Positions 8,763 through 16,227 of a stretch of 64,000 nt of DNA are shown here, piece after piece (the stretch's first letter is position 1; each line of letters opens with the position of its first letter). Under the pieces are notes generated by a model. That model was not told the origin of the DNA and searched no databases. It saw only the letters and a program-made list of their open reading frames with translations. The DNA comes from Methanobacteriota archaeon (lineage in GTDB: Archaea > Methanobacteriota > Methanobacteria > Methanobacteriales > Methanobacteriaceae): assembly GCA_023411115.1 (NCBI GenBank), contig JAEYPF010000010.1, positions 62,001 through 126,000 on the forward strand, written 5' to 3'. Made by a program: the position numbers and the translations under genes.

Positions 8763-9806
8763 TTATTTTACGTTTAAAGACTCATATGATTGTTTATATA
8801 TTAATCCATCTTTTATACCATTTAAAAAACTTAAATACACTGTGATATTTCCATGATAAAGCATATCTACACTTAAATAAGTGAATTTGAGGGCAAAAAC
8901 CAGTAAAAATGTGCAGTATCCAATAGGCCGGGCATGTTTCTTCATAAAAATAAAACGGTTTCGAGTTAAATAGTAAGCTTTTATTTTACTTATGCCTGAA
9001 ATAGAATCTTTGTGCCATATTTTTGAAGGCGGCACATTCAACAGTGTGTATCCTGCATCCCTCATTCTAATACAAAAGTCGGTTTCCTCCCAGTAGGCAA
9101 AATATTTAACATCAAGCATACCAACTTTCTCAATAACCTCTTTTTTTACAAGTAAACAGGATCCTTCAACGTAGTCAGTCTCTTTAATAGAATCTCTTTG
9201 ACCAGTATCCACTTCATTAAAGGCAAAACGTTTTCCGCTGGATGTATACAGATTTACTTTCTGGCCAGCAAAGCTTATCACATCTCTACGGCCATTAAAA
9301 TCATAATAATATATTTTGGGACCTACAGCTCCAATATCTTCCCTGCTTTCACCCGCCTTTACTAATTCCTTTAAAAAATATTTGTCTACTACAGTGTCAT
9401 TGTTTAAAAGCAGGATATAATCTGGATTCAACTTCAGGCGTGCAAATTCAATGGCAATATTATTTCCTTCTGCAAAACCATAGTTATGATAATTTTTAAT
9501 TAAAAGCAGCCCTTGTGCAGATAATTCTTCAATTTCTTTTTTTGACACATCCCTCAATTCATCTTCAAAATATTCTGTTATTTTTACTGGTTTATTTTCT
9601 GCAGAGTACTTAAAAAATTCAGACTTCACTTCTATTTTTCCTTTACAGTATCTCCTTATTTTTTGTATTGAATCATCCTCAGAGCCATTATCAACTAAAA
9701 CAACGTTATAATTATCATATTCAATTTTAAAGAGGGATTCTAAACACTCTATAGTATCTTCAGGACCATTCCAGTTTAAAATTATTATAGAAACTTTAGG
9801 ATTCAT
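8763..9806 (-). CDS. GT2 glycosyltransferase (rhamnosyltransferase-like)
   Basis: This is a 347-residue GT2 enzyme. IIILNWNGPEDTIECLESL opens the GT-A domain; VLVDNGSEDDS binds nucleotide; LLLNNDTVVD carries the metal-binding acidic residue. EGSCLLVKKEVIEKVG and FAYWEETDFCIRMRDAGY form the acceptor/catalytic segment of WbbL-type enzymes. A weakly hydrophobic segment near residues 300-320 may hold it at the membrane. The ATG at 9806 has GGGGA six bases upstream and is preferred over the in-frame TTG two codons earlier. It is in the rfb operon between the RfbC-like gene and glf. A paralogue of similar length and motifs is at 38878-39918. The sugar donor is unknown. Confidence 0.8.
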   Translation of the reverse strand: MNPKVSIIILNWNGPEDTIECLESLFKIEYDNYNVVLVDNGSEDDSIQKIRRYCKGKIEVKSEFFKYSAENKPVKITEYFEDELRDVSKKEIEELSAQGLLLIKNYHNYGFAEGNNIAIEFARLKLNPDYILLLNNDTVVDKYFLKELVKAGESREDIGAVGPKIYYYDFNGRRDVISFAGQKVNLYTSSGKRFAFNEVDTGQRDSIKETDYVEGSCLLVKKEVIEKVGMLDVKYFAYWEETDFCIRMRDAGYTLLNVPPSKIWHKDSISGISKIKAYYLTRNRFIFMKKHARPIGYCTFLLVFALKFTYLSVDMLYHGNITVYLSFLNGIKDGLIYKQSYESLNVK

Positions 9807-9832
9807 AATCAATCCCCAATATCCAGAATCTG

Positions 9833-10318
9833 TTATTCATGCTTTAACTCCCAGTTATAAGGTATTTCATTTGAAAATGGATCCTTTCTAGATATTTCTT
9901 CTGGATCATGAGGAATTGAAGCGCAATTTGCAACAATTGCTATTTCTGTACCTATTCCCTTGAACCCATTCCAAACTCCCTGTGGGACTTTAACCAGGAT
10001 ATAACTGTCATTTCCCATGAAAATCTCCATTAAATTTCCCTTTGTTTTTGAATTTTCCCGGTCATCATAAAGCACAAGTTTTATCATTCCAGAAATAACA
10101 GCATAATTTAGAATCATCCGTTTATGGATATGCCATCCTTTTATAGCCCCTGGATACGCCTTAGAAAAATAAATTTCACCAAAATCCTCAAAGATATCAT
10201 CGTCGGCCCTTAACATGTGGTAAATACTTCCCCTTTCATCTGGAATCTTTCTGAGAGGCTTAATTTCCACACCCTCTATCTGATTTCCCTTAAAGTTTTG
10301 AATACCTTCATTTACCAT
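9833..10318 (-). CDS. RfbC-like cupin: nucleotide-keto-sugar epimerase
   Basis: This is a 161-residue cupin of the dTDP-4-dehydrorhamnose 3,5-epimerase family. The sequence has PDERGSIYHML, EIYFSKAYPGAIKGWHIHKRM with the catalytic-type His, then VLYDDRENSKT and VKVPQGVWNGFKGIG. The ATG at 10318 has AGAGG seven bases upstream; longer readings lack this. It follows rfbH, so its likely substrate is the CDP-4-keto-3,6-dideoxyhexose and not a dTDP sugar. The ascarylose pathway of Yersinia uses an RfbC-related 5-epimerase (AscE) at exactly this point. Epimerisation at C5 only, versus C3 and C5, cannot be decided from sequence. Confidence 0.75.
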   Translation of the reverse strand: MVNEGIQNFKGNQIEGVEIKPLRKIPDERGSIYHMLRADDDIFEDFGEIYFSKAYPGAIKGWHIHKRMILNYAVISGMIKLVLYDDRENSKTKGNLMEIFMGNDSYILVKVPQGVWNGFKGIGTEIAIVANCASIPHDPEEISRKDPFSNEIPYNWELKHE

Positions 10319-10337
10319 AAAATAGCCTCTAAATGTT

Positions 10338-11690
10338 TTATAAGGTAACAATACCATCAGCTTTTGATGCACCTGAAACAAAAGAGTTTAAGAAATTATC
10401 AAAAACCTTAACTACGTAGTCCATCCCTTCTTTATTTATGCCGGGATATACTCCAACCCAGAAAAGATTATTCATTACTAAATCTGTATTTTCAAGGGAA
10501 CCCATTACCCTATATTCAATATTTGAATATGCCGGTTGTCTTATTAGGTTTCCACCAAATAACATTCTTGTAGCGATTTTATTTCTTTCAAGATGATTTA
10601 CTATATCATCTCTTGTAAAAGGAGCTTCATCTTTAACTAAAATAGGAAATCCAAACCAGCTTGGCTTTGATTTAGAATCCCATTTTGGAAATATAAAATA
10701 GTCCCCATATACTTTTAAAGAATTATATAATGTCTGGAAGTTCTTTCTTCTAGTTTCAATAAATTCGGGCAGTTTTTTTAATTGTTCTACACCTACAGCA
10801 GCTTGCATATCTGTAACTTTAAGGTTGTAACCGATATGGGAGTAAATATATTTATGATCATAACCTGAAGGCAGATCTCCAAGTTGCCAGTGGAATCTTC
10901 TGCCGCAGGTGTTATCACAGCCAGGCCCACACCAGCAATCCCTTCCCCAATCTCTAAATGAGGCAATTATATCTTTAAGTAAGGGATTGCTGGTAGCCAG
11001 GGCCCCTCCCTCACCCATAGTTATATGGTGAGCAGGATAGAAACTAAAAGTTGAAATATGGCCGTAAGAGCCAGTATATCTGTTTTTATACCGGGAACCT
11101 AAAGCATCACAGTTGTCCTCAACAAACCACAGATCATTCTGGTCTGTAATATGCATAACCTCTTCAATGTCTACGGGATTACCGAGGGTATGGGGAACAA
11201 ATACTGCTTTAGTTTTTTCAGATATAGCATCTTCAATTTTATCTGTTTTAATATTGTAGCTTCCCTTTTCAACATCGATAAAAACAGGTTTTAAATTATT
11301 TTGAATAATAGGATTAAGAGTAGTTGGAAATCCACATGCAGTTGTTATAACCTCATCTCCAGGTTTAAGTTGTTTATCACCAAGATTAGGCGAAGTTAAA
11401 GCGGAAATTGCAAGTAAATTTGCAGAAGAACCTGAGTTTGTTAGTAAACAGTATTTAACTCCTAAAAATTTTGCCAGCTCTTCCTCAAACTTATCAGCAT
11501 ATTTTCCTGCAGTAAGCCAGAAATCAAGGGATGAATCCACAAGTTTTATCATCTCTTTTTCATCAAAAACTCTTCCAGCATATTTAATTGAAGACTCACC
11601 TGGAATAAATTCATCATTTCCATTTTTTAGTTTAAATAGCTCAGCTACCTTTTCAAAAATTTCCTTTCTAATATCCCCTTCAGATCTCAT
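10338..11690 (-). CDS. rfbH: CDP-4-keto-6-deoxyglucose 3-dehydratase (E1/RfbH)
   Basis: This is a 450-residue DegT-fold enzyme that removes the C3 hydroxyl of CDP-4-keto-6-deoxyglucose using PMP and a [2Fe-2S] cluster. The usual PLP lysine is replaced: SFYPAHHITMGEGGA has His221 where aminotransferases have Lys, the hallmark of E1. The cluster ligands fit the E1 spacing C-x57-C-x1-C-x7-C exactly: Cys194, then Cys252, Cys254 and Cys262 in DCWCGPGCDNTC. The ATG at 11690 follows GTGAT; a TTG four codons upstream would overlap the previous gene. It is encoded between the MBL hydrolase and the RfbC-like gene. The partner reductase (E3/RfbI) is not in the window. Confidence 0.93.
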   Translation of the reverse strand: MRSEGDIRKEIFEKVAELFKLKNGNDEFIPGESSIKYAGRVFDEKEMIKLVDSSLDFWLTAGKYADKFEEELAKFLGVKYCLLTNSGSSANLLAISALTSPNLGDKQLKPGDEVITTACGFPTTLNPIIQNNLKPVFIDVEKGSYNIKTDKIEDAISEKTKAVFVPHTLGNPVDIEEVMHITDQNDLWFVEDNCDALGSRYKNRYTGSYGHISTFSFYPAHHITMGEGGALATSNPLLKDIIASFRDWGRDCWCGPGCDNTCGRRFHWQLGDLPSGYDHKYIYSHIGYNLKVTDMQAAVGVEQLKKLPEFIETRRKNFQTLYNSLKVYGDYFIFPKWDSKSKPSWFGFPILVKDEAPFTRDDIVNHLERNKIATRMLFGGNLIRQPAYSNIEYRVMGSLENTDLVMNNLFWVGVYPGINKEGMDYVVKVFDNFLNSFVSGASKADGIVTL

Positions 11691-11698
11691 TTTATCAC

Positions 11699-12463
11699 TC
11701 AAACAATTATTTCCATGCCATCACTGGCAATTATAAGCTCTTTAAACTTATCACCCATCTTAAGCTCTATTTCATCCCTCTCTTCTAGAGATTTGTAGTT
11801 ATTAGCATCGAAATGTGTCAAAGCTAACCTTTTGGCTTTGGATTCTGTTGCAATTTGTATTGCATCTTCAGGGTTTAAATGGGGCCACTGCGGATTTTTT
11901 TGACCTATTTTGTAGGAACACTCAGTGATTAACATGTCTGCATCCTGGGCTAGTTTAACTGCATTCTCATGGAATCCTGTATCAGTACAGTATGCCACTA
12001 CCTTTCCATCAAGCTCAAATCTATATCCTAAACACCTCGAAGAATGAGGTAAATATCTGCATTCCACTTTAAAGGGCAGATGATTCCATCCTTCAGTTAA
12101 TTCAAAAATTTTGACTTTATAGGGTAATTCATCAAATGGAATTGTGTACGGCTTGTTAATGACCGTATTTAGGGCTTTACCTGTACCTGGCTGCCCGTAG
12201 ATGTTTATTCCATGACTAAAATCAAATTTATTCATGGAATGCAAACCTGAGATGTGATCAATATGAAAATGGCTTAAAAATAGATTTACTGGTTTATTAT
12301 CTGACATATCCTCATTTTTTTTATTTATATATTGATCTAATTTGTAAAACCCATTACCAGCATCGAGAACTATATAATAATTTTCTGTTTCCATCAGGAC
12401 ACATGTAGTATTTCCTGTTTCAGTGTCATACCATCCATTAGTGCCCAGAAAGATGATTTTCAT
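11699..12463 (-). CDS. Metallo-beta-lactamase-fold hydrolase inside the rfb operon
   Basis: This is a 254-residue protein with the full MBL metal site. LSHFHIDHISGLH supplies HxHxDH (about residues 66-71), LPHSSRCLGYRF the next His, AYCTDTGFHE the bridging Asp, and ALTHFDANNY the last His. The fold is closest to the RNase Z/PhnP-like branch, whose members cleave phosphodiesters. Its place between rfbG and rfbH, with spacings of 4 and 8 bases, ties it to the CDP-sugar pathway. Cleaving a CDP-sugar or a cyclic by-product is one possibility, but no function is established. The ATG at 12463 has GGGAT upstream and avoids overlapping rfbG. Confidence 0.8.
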   Translation of the reverse strand: MKIIFLGTNGWYDTETGNTTCVLMETENYYIVLDAGNGFYKLDQYINKKNEDMSDNKPVNLFLSHFHIDHISGLHSMNKFDFSHGINIYGQPGTGKALNTVINKPYTIPFDELPYKVKIFELTEGWNHLPFKVECRYLPHSSRCLGYRFELDGKVVAYCTDTGFHENAVKLAQDADMLITECSYKIGQKNPQWPHLNPEDAIQIATESKAKRLALTHFDANNYKSLEERDEIELKMGDKFKELIIASDGMEIIV

Positions 12464-12467
12464 TATT

Positions 12468-13496
12468 TTATCCCAATTCTTTTTCTTCAAGAATATCTAC
12501 GTTGTAATCAATAATTTTAGAGTTATAATCAAAGAATTTCTGATACCATTCCACTGTTTTTTGAAGGCCATCCTCAATGGTATAGATAGGTTTCCATTTC
12601 AGCATTTGGGTGGCATTTTTTGACGATAAATACTGATATTTTATTTCATTAGAAGCTTCATTCAATACAACAGGTTCTAAATCGCTTTTCATTACTTTAA
12701 GAACTTTATCTGCTATTTCCAGTACAGTTAACGGCTGTTCATTGCTGAAATTAAAAGCATGGCCATGTATACCTGAGTTCTTCATCTTCTCTGCAAGTAA
12801 CATGTAAGCCGCTGCACCGTCTTCGATATAAAAATAATCTCTAACCATAGAACCGTCACTTCTTATAATGGGTCTTTCATGCTTTAAAATAGAACGGATA
12901 GTACCCGGGACAATTCTATTAAAGTTCAAGTCACCTCCACCGTAGAAATTACCGCACCTTGTTACACAAACTGGTAATCCATATGTTTCATAGTATGAAC
13001 TGCACAAAAGATCAGAACAGCTTTTTGAAACATCATAGGGATGTCTACCTTCAAGCGGAGTATTTTCGTTATATGGAAGTTCTTTTTGTTCCCCATATGC
13101 TTTATCACTGGATGCACAAACTATTCTTTCAACCAGAGGAGATTTTCTGCAGGCTTCAAGAATATTCCATGTTCCTTTAATATTTGATTCAAATGTAGAG
13201 AGGGGACTCCTATTTGCTATGGTTACTATAGTTTGCGCGCCTAGATGAAAAACGGTGTCAATTTCATATTCATTTAATGTACGTTCTAAGATGGAATAGT
13301 CCTCTAATTCTCCCCTTACAGTCGTTATCTTTTTATTAATTCCAGACCCGTTAAGGTTAGATTTAGGTACCAAGTCTCTTATTAAACCGACGACATTTGC
13401 CCCTTTTTCTACCAGAGATCTGGTAAGCCATGAGCCCAGTAAACCTGTACAACCTGTTACTAGGATATTTTTCTCATCCCAGAACTTTTGAGGCAA
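12468..13496 (-). CDS. rfbG: CDP-glucose 4,6-dehydratase
   Basis: This is a 342-residue short-chain dehydrogenase-type enzyme that converts CDP-glucose to CDP-4-keto-6-deoxyglucose. The Rossmann loop VTGCTGLLGSWL is at residues 13-24. DTVFHLGAQTIV follows, then CASSDKAYGE with the active-site Ser/Asp/Lys arrangement of RfbG, and HPYDVSKSCSDLL with the catalytic YxxxK. RCGNFYGGGDLNFNRIVPGTIR is typical of this subgroup. It starts at a TTG (13496) supported by GGAGAG six bases upstream; no ATG is near. It overlaps rfbF by 23 bases, consistent with coupled translation. Confidence 0.92.
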   Translation of the reverse strand: MPQKFWDEKNILVTGCTGLLGSWLTRSLVEKGANVVGLIRDLVPKSNLNGSGINKKITTVRGELEDYSILERTLNEYEIDTVFHLGAQTIVTIANRSPLSTFESNIKGTWNILEACRKSPLVERIVCASSDKAYGEQKELPYNENTPLEGRHPYDVSKSCSDLLCSSYYETYGLPVCVTRCGNFYGGGDLNFNRIVPGTIRSILKHERPIIRSDGSMVRDYFYIEDGAAAYMLLAEKMKNSGIHGHAFNFSNEQPLTVLEIADKVLKVMKSDLEPVVLNEASNEIKYQYLSSKNATQMLKWKPIYTIEDGLQKTVEWYQKFFDYNSKIIDYNVDILEEKELG

Positions 13497-14289
13497 TTTT
13501 AACTCTCCTGTATTTTCCCCAGACTTTCCAAGGAGGCTGGGATTCCCATAGTTTGTTTAGGATCTCCAATTCCCTGTAAGTATCAACACACTGCCAGAAC
13601 CCGTTGTGGGGATAAAGCATTAATTCACCGTCGTTGGCCAGCTTTTCCAGGGGGGCATTTTCCAGTATACAGTCTTCGTCATCATCTACATAATCAAAGA
13701 ATTCTTTGTTGAAAACAAAAAAGCCGCCATTAATTAGTCCTTCTTTAGTCTGTGGTTTTTCGTTGAATTCCACAATTTGGTTACCATCTAATGAGAATTC
13801 TCCAAACCTTGAAGATGGATGTACACCAGTCATTGTTCCTATTTTTTTATGGGATTTGTGGAATTTTAATAACTGATCAACATCAATATTAGCCACTCCA
13901 TCTCCATATGTGAGCATGAATGAATCTCCATCTATGTATTTTTCTATTTTTTTAACCCTTGCACCTGTCTGTGTATATAATCCAGTATTTGCAAGGGTAA
14001 TTGACCAATCCTGTTCTGCGTGATTGTTGTGAAACTGGATGTTTTTCCCATTACCCAGTTCTATGGTAAAATCGTTATTCATCATCTCGTAGTTTAAGAA
14101 ATATTCCTTTATCATATCTCCTTTATATCCGAGACATACAACAAACTCTTTAAATCCATAATGGGAATATATTTTCATTATATGCCAGAGTATTGGTTTA
14201 TTTCCTATATTTACCATGGGCTTTGGCCGGTATTCAGTTTCTTCTCGAAGCCGAGTCCCTAATCCTCCACAAAGTATTACCACCTTCAT
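13474..14289 (-). CDS. rfbF: Glucose-1-phosphate cytidylyltransferase
   Basis: This is a 271-residue nucleotidyltransferase that makes CDP-glucose from CTP and glucose-1-phosphate. The signature VVILCGGLGTRLREETEYRPKPM (residues 3-25) holds the nucleotide loop and the Lys of the P-K-P motif. ILWHIMKIYSHYGFKEFVVCLGYKG follows, then LTYGDGVANID with the catalytic Asp, and the C-terminal FWQCVDTYRELEILNKLW is characteristic of RfbF. The ATG is preceded by GGGAGA. It is the first gene of an eight-gene minus-strand operon that runs down to about 6557. The promoter lies in the region upstream that it shares with the divergent flippase gene. Confidence 0.94.
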   Translation of the reverse strand: MKVVILCGGLGTRLREETEYRPKPMVNIGNKPILWHIMKIYSHYGFKEFVVCLGYKGDMIKEYFLNYEMMNNDFTIELGNGKNIQFHNNHAEQDWSITLANTGLYTQTGARVKKIEKYIDGDSFMLTYGDGVANIDVDQLLKFHKSHKKIGTMTGVHPSSRFGEFSLDGNQIVEFNEKPQTKEGLINGGFFVFNKEFFDYVDDDEDCILENAPLEKLANDGELMLYPHNGFWQCVDTYRELEILNKLWESQPPWKVWGKYRRVKIASKVLG

Positions 14290-14367
14290 ATGTATCTCCC
14301 TTTTTTAATTCTAAAATTCTTAAATACTCTTTTACTGAAACTTATTCCAAATTTAATAATATATTAT

Positions 14368-14394
14368 ATTATTAATGTAATAATATTATAAATA
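14368..14394 (-). promoter_or_regulatory. Promoter element shared with the 21.6-kb gene (copy 1)
   Basis: Read on the plus strand it begins ATTATTAATGTAATAATA and ends TATAAATA. It matches 21673-21699 at 26 of 27 bases. On the minus strand it reads as a TATA box followed by a conserved spacer, 79 bases upstream of rfbF. It could be core promoter plus an operator. Confidence 0.5.
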
Positions 14395-14721
14395 ATTATC
14401 TAAGACCTAAAAACTCGTTAAATATTTATATTAGATATAAAATGTAAGTAAAGAGTTACATTAGACAAAAATTAAAAAATTAGCGAATTTAATGAGATTA
14501 ATGGTATTAAAATGATTGATTACTCATTTATTTCATATATTTTAGATATTTAGATGGTAATTATTATTTATAAAAAGTAATTTACCTTATTACCTTAATT
14601 AATACAGTCAAATAGATATTTATACGTATAATTAACAATATATTCCCTTTTAATTAAGTGTTTTTTATTTATAAATTTTTTAGCTTGTTGAATTTCAAAA
14701 AGTACTTTAAATAAGAATTAC

Positions 14722-14745
14722 AAGTATTATAATATTATAATACTT
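14722..14745. promoter_or_regulatory. Perfect 24-base palindrome before the flippase gene
   Basis: The half site AAGTATTATAAT is followed directly by its reverse complement ATTATAATACTT. It lies 35 bases upstream of the ATG at 14781, where a TATA/initiator region would be expected. It may be an operator for a dimeric regulator, although AT-only palindromes also arise by chance in such AT-rich DNA. Confidence 0.45.
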
Positions 14746-14780
14746 TATGTAAATATGAAATTCATACAGGAAGCTTATTG

Positions 14781-16211
14781 ATGAATACAATTCAAAAAAT
14801 AGCAAAGAATACAAGCCTATTATTTATTTCACAAATCATTACCTATGTCATATCTTTCATAACTTTAACCTATACTGTGAGGTATTTGAGTTTAGAAGAT
14901 TTTGGAATTTTATCGTTTGCACTGTCATTTGCAGGGATTCTGGTAATTTTCACTGATATTGGCTTAAGTTCTCTTATGACCCGAGAAATTGCAAGGGATA
15001 AGTCAATAGTTAAAGAATATACAAATAATATCATACTATTGAAAATAATTCTGGTTATAGCAACCATTATTTTCAGTGTGCTTCTTATTTATTTCCTGAA
15101 TTATGATAAACAAACTATAGAAGTTGTTTTATTAATCGTTCTATCATTTATTTTTAATTCATTTACATTGATGTTCTACTCTATTTTCCAGGCTTACGAA
15201 TCCATGGAATATCAATCTTTAGGACAGGTCCTAAATTCAATTGTATTATTTGCAGGCATTATGCTGGCTATATACTTCCAGCTGAACCTTTTAGACTTTG
15301 CAATGGTCTATTTTATTACAGGAGTAATTTTAACATTATATACCATAATTATCTACAGAAATATGTTTTCTTTTCCAAAAATAAGTTTTAATAGAGAATT
15401 CAGTAAAAAACTCATAAAAGAGGCTTTACCACTTTCTGTGGCAATGATCTTCTTTACAATAACCTACAGGGTTGATGCAGTGATGCTTGCCATTATGGCA
15501 GGAAATATCTCCGTGGGACTGTATACTGCATCATATAGGCTAATGGAAATCTTAACGTTTATTCCAATGGTTTTTACCGCAGCTATCTATCCAGTGGCCT
15601 CCAATTACTATGTATCATCCCATGATTCTTTAAAAATAGTCTACAAAAAATCCTTTGAATATCTAACAATGCTGAGCATACCTATAGTAATATTAGTAGC
15701 TTTACTAGCCGATCAAATCATTTTATGGATTTACGGCAGTCAGTATACAGGATCCATTATCGCACTTCAAATTTTAATACTGTCAATTCCATTTATCTTC
15801 TTAACTTATGTTTACAGTGCACTGATGGTGTCCATTAATAAACAGAAGTTGCTTTTAAAAATAGTTATTATTTCTATGATTTTAAATATATCGCTTAATT
15901 TAATATTTATCCCTTTATATGGATTTGTAGCATCTGCATTTATCACTGTGCTAAGTGAATTAAGCGATTTTGCATTAATGTTCTTTTTCCTTTCCAGATA
16001 TCTTTATAAAATTCAGATCTCAAAAACCATTTTTAAGCCTTTAATAGCAGGATTAATCATGGGATTATTTGTTTTTTATTTGAACATTAATTTCCTTATA
16101 TTAATTCCACTTTCATTTATCTTTTATTTCATTATACTGATTCTTTTAAAAACTTTCACAAAGGAAGATTTCGATATAATAAAACAGTTAATAAATATGA
16201 AGAGCAAATAG
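14781..16211 (+). CDS. Polysaccharide/oligosaccharide flippase (PST/Wzx-like)
   Basis: This is a 476-residue protein with about 12-14 hydrophobic segments across its length. The opening MNTIQKIAKNTSLLFISQIITYV and the block RYLSLEDFGILSFALSFAGIL are typical of the Polysacc_synt/MATE-superfamily flippases. AREIARDKS-like and FQAYESMEYQSLGQVL loops also match. Such proteins move lipid-linked oligosaccharides across the membrane. The ATG at 14781 follows AGGAAG; a TTG one codon earlier is less likely. It is transcribed away from the rfb operon and is a single gene facing the minus-strand GT at 16228. A paralogue with the same opening lies at 59844-61283. Confidence 0.85.
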   Translation: MNTIQKIAKNTSLLFISQIITYVISFITLTYTVRYLSLEDFGILSFALSFAGILVIFTDIGLSSLMTREIARDKSIVKEYTNNIILLKIILVIATIIFSVLLIYFLNYDKQTIEVVLLIVLSFIFNSFTLMFYSIFQAYESMEYQSLGQVLNSIVLFAGIMLAIYFQLNLLDFAMVYFITGVILTLYTIIIYRNMFSFPKISFNREFSKKLIKEALPLSVAMIFFTITYRVDAVMLAIMAGNISVGLYTASYRLMEILTFIPMVFTAAIYPVASNYYVSSHDSLKIVYKKSFEYLTMLSIPIVILVALLADQIILWIYGSQYTGSIIALQILILSIPFIFLTYVYSALMVSINKQKLLLKIVIISMILNISLNLIFIPLYGFVASAFITVLSELSDFALMFFFLSRYLYKIQISKTIFKPLIAGLIMGLFVFYLNINFLILIPLSFIFYFIILILLKTFTKEDFDIIKQLINMKSK

Positions 16212-16227
16212 AAATTAGATATAATAT

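Larger units (their letters stand above)
14290..14780. promoter_or_regulatory. Divergent promoter region between rfbF and the flippase gene
   Basis: These 491 bases are very AT-rich and have no ORF of note. On the minus strand the segment 14394-14368 contains a TATA-like TATTTATAAT and would drive rfbF with a leader of roughly 70 bases. The same 27-base segment recurs upstream of the DPM1-like gene (21673-21699). On the plus strand a perfect 24-base palindrome (14722-14745) sits 35 bases before the flippase ATG. Nothing else is recognised. Confidence 0.5.
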
